A stretch of DNA of 15,111 nt from a bacterium (GTDB taxonomy: Bacteria > Auribacterota > JABMQX01), in NCBI GenBank assembly GCA_013203085.1, contig JABMQX010000064.1, positions 1-15,111 on the forward strand. The letters are read 5' to 3'. Positions 7,953 through 14,946 of this stretch are shown one piece after another; within the stretch, counting starts at the first letter, position 1; the number at the start of each line of letters is the position of its first letter. The position numbers and the translations under genes are program-made. Under the pieces are notes generated by a model. The model searched no databases. It had not been told where the DNA came from and was given only the letters and a program-made list of their open reading frames with translations.

Positions 7953-8381
7953 ATGGCGATCACATGCCCCCGTTGCGGCAGACAATATGACATCACGCTT
8001 TTCGAATTCGGCCGGCGACTTGTCTGCGAATGTGGGGAGGTGATTGCGGCGGAAGGCTCTTTCCCTCCAACGGGAGAAAGTGAGAAAACCAACGCCACCC
8101 CGGAAAACATCGAACAAGCCAAGCTTGTGGCCCGTCAAAAGATGGAAAGGCTGCGGCGAGCCGTGGACCGAGTTTGTTCCCTCATTCTCATCTCGGACTA
8201 TCCTGAAATAGACATCGAGGTTGAGAAAGCCAGGGTAAGACAGCTCGCCGAAGAATTGTGCCCGGACAGGATGGATTTGTACGACATGATTTATGAAAGC
8301 AGGTTTCGGAGATTGTGGGAGCAGTTTCGGTCCAGCCCTGAGCAGTCCGATTCGTATGACCTATGGCGAGAGAGAATGTGA
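7953..8381 (+). CDS. Small zinc-ribbon protein with helical C-terminus
   Basis: 142 residues, function unknown. The N-terminus MAITCPRCGRQYDITLFEFG with VCECGE gives Cys5, Cys8, Cys25 and Cys27, a C-x2-C / C-x-C knuckle pair typical of a structural zinc ribbon. A charged linker (about 36-52) leads to a predicted helical region rich in Glu, Arg and Leu (53-142), including KLVARQKMERLRRAVDR and RQLAEELCP. No signal peptide, so cytoplasmic. The start is supported by AGGAG eight bases before the ATG. It could bind nucleic acid or a protein partner; nothing in the sequence decides. It is the first of three plus-strand genes; the next starts 112 bases downstream, so co-transcription is possible but not tight. 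Confidence 0.8.
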   Translation: MAITCPRCGRQYDITLFEFGRRLVCECGEVIAAEGSFPPTGESEKTNATPENIEQAKLVARQKMERLRRAVDRVCSLILISDYPEIDIEVEKARVRQLAEELCPDRMDLYDMIYESRFRRLWEQFRSSPEQSDSYDLWRERM

Positions 8382-8493
8382 CAGTTGGCGAGAACGTCGG
8401 GGATGCGCTCCGAGGTTGGTGCGCGATTCGGAAAGGAGCGGAATCAGCGTGAGACCCGGCGGGGAGGGCGATGAGGAAGAAAGGAACTCCGGC

Positions 8494-8970
8494 ATGATGA
8501 AAGCCACTTTCGCACTACTGACAGGAATACTCGTCGTCGGGATGAGTTTAGTGAGCATCCCGCAAATCGGTTCAACTCGGCTTGAAGACAATGCGCGCTC
8601 CCTCCCGACGAAGATTCTCAGCGAGCCGATATGCCTCCAGGTGAATATGGAGCCCGAGTTCCACACCGGGCAGGGAATCAAGCTGGTTTGCCCGACAAGC
8701 ACTTACCGGGGAGAGTACAGTAGTAAGAAGGGGGATAGCAGCCTTCGGATGGCCATCTCCGGCACCATTCAGACGATGAAAGAGGGCCGGTTCCTTATCA
8801 GCTACGACCTCGAAGTAAGGTTCGGCGATAGTACCAGTGTGAGCGGTTTTTCCGCAGCGGGGTCGGGTTTGTTTTCGAATGGCAAGCCGACAAGGATCCT
8901 CACGATGTCCGGGAGGTCGGTCACTATGACCGCGACCACAATCAAGCGGAGCGCCGAATCCACAAGGTGA
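8494..8970 (+). CDS. Putative exported protein, paralogue A of a tandem pair
   Basis: 158 residues from ATG 8494, chosen because AAAGGA lies eight bases before it and the hydrophobic signal segment (FALLTGILVVGMSLVSI, residues 6-22) begins just after. The in-frame extension upstream to 8293 lacks a site and overlaps the zinc-ribbon gene. No lipobox is seen, so the protein is either cleaved by signal peptidase I or anchored by the N-terminal helix. The body is beta-strand rich and matches the next gene in order: VNMEPEF, LVCPTSTYRGEY, MAISGTI, ISYDLEV, GFSAAGSGLF and GKPTRILTMSG. Two cysteines (47 and 66) could form a disulphide; only the second is kept in the paralogue. I know no family for it. 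Confidence 0.75.
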   Translation: MMKATFALLTGILVVGMSLVSIPQIGSTRLEDNARSLPTKILSEPICLQVNMEPEFHTGQGIKLVCPTSTYRGEYSSKKGDSSLRMAISGTIQTMKEGRFLISYDLEVRFGDSTSVSGFSAAGSGLFSNGKPTRILTMSGRSVTMTATTIKRSAESTR

Positions 8971-9014
8971 ACGGAAAGTTGAGGTGAAGCGAAAGGCCAA
9001 GGACCTTCCACAGG

Positions 9015-9053
9015 GATAAACAGGATTCCGAGAATCCTATCCATCCTGTTATC
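9015..9053. repeat. Dispersed ACAGGAT/ATCCTGT stem-loop, copy 1
   Basis: GATAAACAGGAT (9015-9026) pairs with ATCCTGTTATC (9043-9053), eleven base pairs with one bulged A. An inner AGGATT/AATCCT pair offers an alternative shorter hairpin. The right half AATCCTATCCATCCTGT (9033-9049) matches 15 of 17 bases of a second copy at 11484-11500. It sits between the two exported-protein genes. Confidence 0.75.
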
Positions 9054-9191
9054 ATGTCAAAAAAAGAATACGTCCCCGAACTTATGAATCAGAGCACTTA
9101 GCGGCAACGCAAAGGGTTCTTTGAGCATAGATGGCAAACGCCAGGCTGCTGGCAGAATTCCGGCGGCTTCCTTTACACAAGGAGGTGTGAA

Positions 9192-9692
9192 ATGACCAGG
9201 AACATTGTAGTAATAGGCATGGCGGCAGCGCTGATCGCCATCGGAAACGTAACCTTCACCGAGGAGCAATTGCAGTCTGAACCGGCACTAACGCATTCCC
9301 CTGTCCAGGTGATTCGACCGCAGATGGAGATTCTCGACCGGCCGGTCATTATCGAGGTGCAAGTTGAGCCGACTCTGGGCGCGGATACCTCCATGAGGAT
9401 TCTCTGCGCAACAAGCAACTACAGGGGAGAAGTCCACGAGGAAAGGCAAGACGTGAGGATAAGCCTGTCCATCTCAGGCGAGATCAAGGAGCTTTCGCGT
9501 GAGAAAATCTTCGTGTCATTCGATGTTCAAGCTCAATCCGACGACGTTAACGGCGGACAAGGATTCGCCGGCAGCGGCGGAGCTATACTCGAGCCGGGGA
9601 AGCCGAAAAGCGTCCTGACCATCGGTGGCAGCTCCCTCTTTCTGACCGTGAGGTTTCCTCCGGAGGAAGTGGAGGCTCGGCGGTCAGAGTGA
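9192..9692 (+). CDS. Putative exported protein, paralogue B of a tandem pair
   Basis: 166 residues. The start is secure: AAGGAGGT ends five bases before the ATG. Residues 5-20 (IVVIGMAAALIAIGNV) form a hydrophobic signal or anchor segment, followed by an acidic, unstructured-looking stretch (23-50). The conserved body from residue 55 aligns without large gaps with the upstream protein: VQVEPTL, ILCATSNYRGEV, LSISGEI, VSFDVQA, GFAGSGGAI and GKPKSVLTIGG. The pair probably arose by duplication and has since diverged well beyond half of its positions. The gap between them (221 bases) carries a dispersed stem-loop, so separate expression is possible. Predicted compartment is the periplasm or cell surface; role unknown. 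A 14-base palindrome (9655-9668) lies inside the coding sequence. Confidence 0.8.
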   Translation: MTRNIVVIGMAAALIAIGNVTFTEEQLQSEPALTHSPVQVIRPQMEILDRPVIIEVQVEPTLGADTSMRILCATSNYRGEVHEERQDVRISLSISGEIKELSREKIFVSFDVQAQSDDVNGGQGFAGSGGAILEPGKPKSVLTIGGSSLFLTVRFPPEEVEARRSE

Positions 9693-9910
9693 GCAACCGC
9701 CATATGACGCTTCCGAGGAGAAAGAGAATCCCTTTGGCATGCTGCATCCCTGTAATTTCTCCGCTTCTCGGCCACGGGCTCGAAACGCACGTAGGGGCTC
9801 ACCTCGCAGACCACGCCCTATTTCCGCGCAGGTTCACCTGAAAGAACTTCTTGAGCTTACTTTAGCCAGAGATGGCCGGGCGATAGGCGGAAAGCATTTT
9901 TTCTGGAAGG

Positions 9911-11413
9911 TCAGTCCGTGGTGAGGTCCGCCAATTTGTGGAAGGAATCTTTCAGGAGCGGGTAGAGGGAGCGGTAGAGTTCGTGAAGTTCCGCGTATCG
10001 GTTGGCGTTTTCGGGGTGGGGGGACGTTGAGGATTCAGGTTTTACGAGTTCGGCACACGCCTGCTGAACGCTCGGGTAGATTCCGACACCAACTCCCGCA
10101 AGGATTGCCGAGCCGGTTGCGGCTTCCTCGCATGTGTTGACAGTGAGAACCTCGCGATTGTAAACATCAGCCTGGATCTGTCGCCAGAGGGCGCTGGTTG
10201 CTCCTCCGCCGGACAGGACGATTTTGCCCGGATTGACGCCGAGCTCGCGGAACAGGTCGAGGCAATCTCTCATGGCGAAAGCCACTCCTTCCATCACGGC
10301 CCGGGCGAGGTGTCCGAAGGAGTGATGGATGGTCAGCCCCACGAAACATCCTCTCGCGGACGGGTCAAGATGGGGAGTCCGTTCCCCCAGCAGATATGGA
10401 AGAAAAACCAAGCCTTCACTCCCCGGGGGCACAGACGCCGCCGCCTCATCAATCGCCTTGTACTCCATTCCGGGGGAGATTTGCTCTCTGAACCACCTGA
10501 GAGAAAGGCCCGCCGATAAGATGGCGCCCATCAGATGCCACATGCCGGATATGGCGTGGCAAAAGGAATGAATTCGCAGGTGGGGGTCGGTTTTGAACGT
10601 TTCGATGGGGGTGAAAAGCTGCCCGCCGGTCCCGATGGTGGAAAGGGCAATTCCTTCCCGGACAACACCGTTGCCAATGGCAGCCATAGATTGGTCTCCC
10701 CCTCCGGCGACCACAGGAATCCCGGGACACATCCCCAGCTCCTTCGCGGCGGATTCGCTGACTGTCCCGACGATGTCCTGAGACTCATGAAGAGGAGGAA
10801 GCTGGTCGGAGGAAATGCCGACCAAACGAAGGAGCTCTTCACTCCACGTCCGCCTTTTCACGTCGAGAAGGAGGGTGCTCGAGGCGTCGGTCACCTCCGT
10901 GGCGAGCTCACCCGTGAGCTTGAAGCGGATGTAGTCTTTCGGCAAGAGAAGCGTGGCGATTCGAGTGAACACCTCCGGCTCGTTCTCTTTCAGCCACATT
11001 ACCGTGGCGGCCATGAAGCCGGGCGACAGCGAGTTCCCAGCGAGTTCCCGCAGCCGTTCCTCGCCCAAAAGCTCGCGGACGGCGTCGCACTGCTTCCGGC
11101 TGCGCCTGTCGGCCCAGATGATAGCAGGGCGAAGCAAAGCCTTGTTCCTATCGAGGAGAACGGTTCCGTGCATCTGCCCGGACAGGCCGATTCCCGCGAC
11201 TTCTCGAGCGGTCCTCTCGCCCACCGAAAGGACCGCGTTGACCGTTTGCTTCACCGCTCGCCACCAGGTCTCCGGATGCTGCTCCGCCCAACCGGGGTTT
11301 GGGGAATCAATCTGGTATTCGCTTTGCGAGGATGCGAGAAGCTTGCCGGAAAGGTCTATGAGCACAGTCTTGGTGCTTGAAGTGCCTATGTCTATTCCGA
11401 GAAGAGTTCTCAT
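9911..11413 (-). CDS. xylB: Xylulokinase-type FGGY carbohydrate kinase
   Basis: 500 residues, close to XylB length. It transfers phosphate from ATP to a sugar; XylB uses D-xylulose. Both FGGY domains are complete: phosphate-binding GIDIGTSSTKTVLID (6-20), substrate-loop GLSGQMHGTVLLD (76-88), PAIIWADRR (96-104), LLPKDYIRFKLTGE (156-169), the catalytic Asp in VVAGGGDQSM (D240), FLPYLLGERTPHLDPSARG (337-355) and the C-terminal ATP-site IVLSGGGATSALWRQIQAD (398-416). QMHG and the ERTPH block are XylB-like, but other FGGY members acting on ketoses share them, so the substrate is not proven. The only available start has AGGAG just one base before ATG, unusually tight. It is the third gene of the glycyl radical enzyme cluster, 111 bases after the activase; no xylose isomerase is present. 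Confidence 0.93.
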   Translation of the reverse strand: MRTLLGIDIGTSSTKTVLIDLSGKLLASSQSEYQIDSPNPGWAEQHPETWWRAVKQTVNAVLSVGERTAREVAGIGLSGQMHGTVLLDRNKALLRPAIIWADRRSRKQCDAVRELLGEERLRELAGNSLSPGFMAATVMWLKENEPEVFTRIATLLLPKDYIRFKLTGELATEVTDASSTLLLDVKRRTWSEELLRLVGISSDQLPPLHESQDIVGTVSESAAKELGMCPGIPVVAGGGDQSMAAIGNGVVREGIALSTIGTGGQLFTPIETFKTDPHLRIHSFCHAISGMWHLMGAILSAGLSLRWFREQISPGMEYKAIDEAAASVPPGSEGLVFLPYLLGERTPHLDPSARGCFVGLTIHHSFGHLARAVMEGVAFAMRDCLDLFRELGVNPGKIVLSGGGATSALWRQIQADVYNREVLTVNTCEEAATGSAILAGVGVGIYPSVQQACAELVKPESSTSPHPENANRYAELHELYRSLYPLLKDSFHKLADLTTD

Positions 11414-11457
11414 GCTCCTAATCTTCGGTGCGAGAACATCCAGCGTTTTTTTGACTG

Positions 11458-11500
11458 GATAACAGGATAGAGCACGCCTTGTGAATCCTGTTCATCCTGT
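11458..11500. repeat. Dispersed ACAGGAT/ATCCTGT stem-loop, copy 2
   Basis: GATAACAGGAT (11458-11468) followed by AATCCTGTTCATCCTGT (11484-11500). The ACAGGAT arm can pair with either of two ATCCTGT copies (11485-11491 or 11494-11500). It lies in the gap between activase and kinase genes and could affect read-through or mRNA processing; there is no T-run on the minus strand that would make it a clear terminator. Confidence 0.75.
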
Positions 11501-11524
11501 CAGAGGACTTCTTTCGATTAGCCC

Positions 11525-12538
11525 TCAACCGCCCAGGGAAGGGGGAAGGAGCTTCGAGCAGTAAACGGTCAAGCCTCCCGCCTCGAAAAGGCTAACGATG
11601 GAACACAGGTCATCCTGCGAATGAATTTCCTGCGACTTCAGCTCGTAATCGAGTCCGATGCTTTCGTACTTCCCTTCCCCGATCCTGTGATAAGGGATGA
11701 TCTCGATACGGTGGAGATTTGTCACGGCGGGCAGCGACGCAATCAGGTCAATGAAGCTTGATGTGTCCTCCGGGGTATCATTGAGTCCCTTGACCAGAGG
11801 AATGCGAATCGTCAGCGGTTTGCCGGAATCGCCGAGCTTCATCAAGTTGTCGAGAATCAGCCGATTGGAAACACCGGTCAATCTCCTATGCTTTTCATCA
11901 TCTACAACCTTGAGGTCGAAATAGACGTGGTCGGTGAATTCGAGACATTTGCCGAGGATTTCGAAAGGAGCTAACCCACACGTGTCGAGAATTGTGTGGA
12001 TACCGGTCCCTTTCCCTCTCGAAAGCAACTCAGCGGTGAATTCCGGTTGAGCCAGCGGTTCTCCGCCCGAGACCGTCATTCCACCGCCGGAAATGTCGTA
12101 GAACTTCCTGTCTCGCTCAACCTCCGCTATGACCTGGTCGGGTGAAAGGTCTTGCCCGATCAACTCAATGGCATTCGCCGGACAGGCTTCCGCACACTTG
12201 CCGCAGACGACGCACTTCTCCTTCTCGTAATCTTGAATAGGAGAGCTTCTCTTTCGAAGGGCGCCGGATGGACAGGCTTGATAGCATTTGTCACAGGCGG
12301 CGCAAAGGTGAGGGTAGAAGGCAAGCTGGCGCTCGTAAGAGAGACCTTCCGGATTGTGACACCAGAGACAGTGTAAGGGACAGCCCTTTAAGAAGACGGT
12401 CGTTCGAATGCCCGGCCCGTCGTGAAGGGCAAACCTTTTTATGGCAAAAACCTTTCCCTCCTGGGGACTTCGGATTCCGGACTTCGGATTTCGGATTTCG
12501 GATTCCGCATTCCCCATTCCGCAATCTCCGTGTGTCAT
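11525..12538 (-). CDS. Glycyl radical enzyme activase (radical SAM, two extra 4Fe-4S clusters)
   Basis: 337 residues. It cleaves S-adenosylmethionine reductively to make a 5'-deoxyadenosyl radical that abstracts hydrogen from the glycine of its partner enzyme. The radical-SAM motif is C53-x3-C57-x2-C60 (GCPLHCLWC) within the family hallmark HDGPGIRTTVFLKGC (39-53). A ferredoxin-like insert holds two 4Fe-4S motifs, C79/82/85/89 and C109/112/115/119, the class found with dehydratase-type partners rather than the smaller PflA. The SAM-binding GGGMTVSGGEPL is at 151-162. The start ATG overlaps the upstream stop (ATGA), implying translational coupling; a second in-frame ATG (residue 8) has GGAG eight bases before it. 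Residues 10-25 are encoded by a heptanucleotide tandem repeat and extend the N-terminus compared with relatives, which begin about ten residues before HDGPG. Confidence 0.95.
   Translation of the reverse strand: MTHGDCGMGNAESEIRNPKSGIRSPQEGKVFAIKRFALHDGPGIRTTVFLKGCPLHCLWCHNPEGLSYERQLAFYPHLCAACDKCYQACPSGALRKRSSPIQDYEKEKCVVCGKCAEACPANAIELIGQDLSPDQVIAEVERDRKFYDISGGGMTVSGGEPLAQPEFTAELLSRGKGTGIHTILDTCGLAPFEILGKCLEFTDHVYFDLKVVDDEKHRRLTGVSNRLILDNLMKLGDSGKPLTIRIPLVKGLNDTPEDTSSFIDLIASLPAVTNLHRIEIIPYHRIGEGKYESIGLDYELKSQEIHSQDDLCSIVSLFEAGGLTVYCSKLLPPSLGG
12465..12520. repeat. Eight-unit heptanucleotide tandem array (GGATTTC-like) inside the activase gene
   Basis: Read on the plus strand, eight 7-base units follow in exact register: GGACTTC, GGATTCC, GGACTTC, GGATTTC, GGATTTC, GGATTCC, GCATTCC, CCATTCC. 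On the coding strand three units make seven codons, giving peptide of the type EIRNPKS. The array keeps the activase frame open and lies between its start codon and the conserved core. Confidence 0.95.
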
Positions 12539-14832
12539 ACGCGGTGTTCGGCTCTGCTGATGATGTCGTCTTGAATAAGGGGATCGAGGTTGACGAAGTA
12601 TGCGTTCATGCCGTGGACCCGCACGATGATGTCACGATGCTTTTCGGGCTGGACTTTGGCGTCCTTGAGGGTTTCCACATCCTGCACGTTGTAATGGATG
12701 TATCTCCCTCCGATATCGAGATAGGACCTTATGAACGATTTGAGCTTCTCGACATCTTCAGGAGAAGTGATCGTCCCCGGAGGAAGGGTCTGGCTGAAAG
12801 CCAAGCCGTGGGTAGCCTTCCAGTGAGGAAACTTCGTGACCGACCTCGCCAGCGCCGTTGGGCCATTCCGGTTATAGCCCTGCATTGGGCCGATGCCGAA
12901 GGCGAACGTCTCGCGGTCTCTCCTGCCGTCCGGCGTGGCGCCGCATCTCATACCGTACAAGACGTGAGTCGAAGGGGTGCTGAAGCCGGTCCGGAACACA
13001 CCCCCGAATGAGTTCTTGTATTTCGGCACGGTGTCGGCGACTCTCTCAGCGATTTCCGCCGCGATGGAGTCAACGTAATCGTCGTCGTTGCCATATTTCG
13101 GCGCCTGATTGATCAGCGTCAAACGGATCGCCGGATCCCTCTCGTAGTTCGTGCGCAAAGCATCGAGCACATCGCCGGCATCAAGGCGTCTTTCCTCGAA
13201 AACCAGCTTCTTGACAGCGGCCATCGAGTCGGCGGCATTCGCGAGGCCGTGGCACAGAAAGCCGGAAAAGTTGTACCGCGCGCCGTCCTTCCTGAAATCA
13301 CGACCCTTCTCGATGCAGTCGTTCATGATGGCCGAAATGAACGGAACCGGCCGCAGCTCAGCGAGAAGCTTGTCGCACCGATTAGCGCAATCAACCGCCC
13401 GTTTGATGAAGAAATCAACCTGCTTCCAGAAGGCTTCGTAAAGCTGCTCGTAGGAGGAATAATCCGTCAGCGTTCCTGTAGGGAGGCCGATCTGCTTTCC
13501 CGTGATGAGGGACACTCCGTTGTTCAGCGCGAGTTCAAGGCACCTCGGCAGTGAAAACCAACTCGCCGTCGTGCGGGCGTTTTCCGCACCCTGGACAAGG
13601 GGCTCTTGACAGCCGGCAATTACCGACTGCCGCCCATCCTCCGGAGAAACACCGGTCGCGACCTTCGATTCGACCACGATGTCATCGTTGATGATGGTCG
13701 GCTGCCCCCGCCCTTTCAAAAGGAGCTTTATCGCCCTGTCAAACAACTCCGGCGGCGTGCCGGGATGTGCCTTGAGGGTGATCGTGGGAAGCGGAATACC
13801 AAGCTCTTCGGTGCCTTCCAGAATCAGGTAGGTCAGCTCGTTTGTGGCATCGCTTCCGTCGGGATGGACGCCGCCGATCATGACGTTCTGTGAGACCGCC
13901 CAGAGCTTCCGCCCGACATTGATGTGGACCCAGAGGTTCTGAATCAGCTCGATGGCATCGGCGTCGGTGATTTTTCCGGCGTCCTTATCCTTGAGATAGT
14001 AAGAATAGAGGAACTGATCAACCCTCCCCAGGCTGAAAGCATAGGGGTTCGGCGTCTGCTCGATGTGCATGATCACGTACGTCAGCCAGAAAGACTGCAC
14101 TGCCTCGTAGAAGCTCTGAGCAGGGCCTGATGGGACCTTTTTCAATACGCGGCTGATTTCGAGGAGTTCTTGCCTTCGCTGAGCATCCTGTTCGCTGGAC
14201 GCCATAGAAGCCGCGAGGTCGCTGTATCTTTCCGCGAAAGCCATCGCCGCATTGAGGGCTATTTTGACCGCCTCGAAGAACAACCGTTTTTCGTCGTCCT
14301 TTTCGGCTTCGAGCTTCTTCTCGACGCGAGCCAGGATTCCCGAATACCCTTCGGCGAGGACTGTCGGCGCATCGAAAATCACGTGCCCGGTGACCGGCTC
14401 GACGAAGAAAACCGCCTCATCCATCCACGCTTCCTCCTCCGGCGTGAAGTGGGAATTTCTCGTCTTTTCATACTCCTCGTTGAGCCAGAAGTCTCTCACT
14501 TTGTCAATGCGCTCTTGCGGGAAGGCGCCCTCCACCTCCCGATAGATGCCGCCATAGCCGAGATAGCCGTCAAACTTCTCCAGCCCCGACTTGAAGAGGT
14601 CGTAACTGGTCGCGAAAATGTCATCCTCCGTCCCCACTAAAAGGTCGTTCGGCTCAATCGAAATCGGCATCTCCGACAGCAGCTTCTCCAGCATCTTAGC
14701 CCGCCGGATCGGCAGGGGCTGACCTTCCGTCTCTAAGTAGGACTTCATTTTTATCTCTTCCAGAAGAAACCAATTCACAAACGACTCCTTCTGGTCAAGC
14801 TGCTCCTTCAGTCTCTCGATTCTCGGCGTCAT
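12535..14832 (-). CDS. Glycyl radical enzyme, dehydratase/lyase type, substrate unknown
   Basis: 765 residues, family length about 780-850. The start ATG 14832 has GGAG eight bases before it. The active-site loop reads IAGCQEP with Cys408 (thiyl radical) and Glu410 (the general base of diol dehydratases and choline lyase). Pyruvate formate-lyase has two adjacent cysteines and no such Glu, so that name would be wrong. The C-terminal glycyl loop reads IIVRVHGMNAYFVNL with Gly741 as the radical site; the usual form is RV(A/S/C)G(Y/F)SA. Other landmarks are GATPDGRR (631-638), NGPTALARSV (656-665) and QDDIISRAEH (754-763). The loop before the second (FAFGIGPMQG) also departs from the common LADGxSP pattern. 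Cytoplasmic, oxygen-sensitive, activated by the overlapping downstream activase. Possible reactions include dehydration of a polyol or C-S, C-N or C-C cleavage; the sequence does not decide. Confidence 0.95.
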   Translation of the reverse strand: MTPRIERLKEQLDQKESFVNWFLLEEIKMKSYLETEGQPLPIRRAKMLEKLLSEMPISIEPNDLLVGTEDDIFATSYDLFKSGLEKFDGYLGYGGIYREVEGAFPQERIDKVRDFWLNEEYEKTRNSHFTPEEEAWMDEAVFFVEPVTGHVIFDAPTVLAEGYSGILARVEKKLEAEKDDEKRLFFEAVKIALNAAMAFAERYSDLAASMASSEQDAQRRQELLEISRVLKKVPSGPAQSFYEAVQSFWLTYVIMHIEQTPNPYAFSLGRVDQFLYSYYLKDKDAGKITDADAIELIQNLWVHINVGRKLWAVSQNVMIGGVHPDGSDATNELTYLILEGTEELGIPLPTITLKAHPGTPPELFDRAIKLLLKGRGQPTIINDDIVVESKVATGVSPEDGRQSVIAGCQEPLVQGAENARTTASWFSLPRCLELALNNGVSLITGKQIGLPTGTLTDYSSYEQLYEAFWKQVDFFIKRAVDCANRCDKLLAELRPVPFISAIMNDCIEKGRDFRKDGARYNFSGFLCHGLANAADSMAAVKKLVFEERRLDAGDVLDALRTNYERDPAIRLTLINQAPKYGNDDDYVDSIAAEIAERVADTVPKYKNSFGGVFRTGFSTPSTHVLYGMRCGATPDGRRDRETFAFGIGPMQGYNRNGPTALARSVTKFPHWKATHGLAFSQTLPPGTITSPEDVEKLKSFIRSYLDIGGRYIHYNVQDVETLKDAKVQPEKHRDIIVRVHGMNAYFVNLDPLIQDDIISRAEHRV

Positions 14833-14904
14833 CGGTGTATCTCCATCTCAGAAATTGCTCCCGGTTTGGGGACCGCAAGCAGCCTTCTTCATGGGCTGAA
14901 ACTC

Positions 14905-14933
14905 AGGATATGCTTCGTCATCCTACACGTCAA
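14905..14933 (-). promoter_or_regulatory. Candidate sigma70 promoter of the glycyl radical enzyme operon
   Basis: On the minus strand TTGACG (14933-14928), a 17-base spacer and TATCCT (14910-14905). The -35 matches at five of six positions and the -10 at four. The predicted start of transcription is near 14898, giving a leader of about 65 bases. No operator palindrome was recognised. Confidence 0.45.
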
Positions 14934-14946
14934 GAGGAAAGGTCCC

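Noticed and set aside
7763..8043. Plus-strand frame from GTG 7763 overlapping the zinc-ribbon gene
   Set aside because: AGGAG abuts the start codon with no spacing, and the second half is out of frame with the well-supported zinc-ribbon gene.
8471..8497. Eight-codon leader frame (MRKKGTPA) overlapping the start of exported protein A
   Set aside because: It has a GGGAGG nearby but is too short, has no attenuator-like structure and no repeated regulatory codons.
9655..9668. 14-base palindrome TTCCTCCGGAGGAA as an operator
   Set aside because: It lies inside a coding sequence near its 3' end, where Phe-Pro-Pro-Glu-Glu codons explain it; no promoter nearby.
10535..11380. 281-codon plus-strand frame opposite the kinase
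   Set aside because: Mirror frame of a certain FGGY kinase; composition is shadow-like and it has no recognisable domain.
12465..12520. CRISPR array
   Set aside because: The 7-base units are directly adjacent with no spacers; this is a simple tandem repeat.
12268..13011. 247-codon plus-strand frame across the activase/enzyme junction
   Set aside because: Crosses two confirmed minus-strand genes and includes the heptamer array; no independent support.
12535..14832. Naming the enzyme pyruvate formate-lyase
   Set aside because: Lacks the adjacent Cys-Cys pair of formate-lyases and has a single Cys followed by x-Glu, as in dehydratase/lyase-type members.
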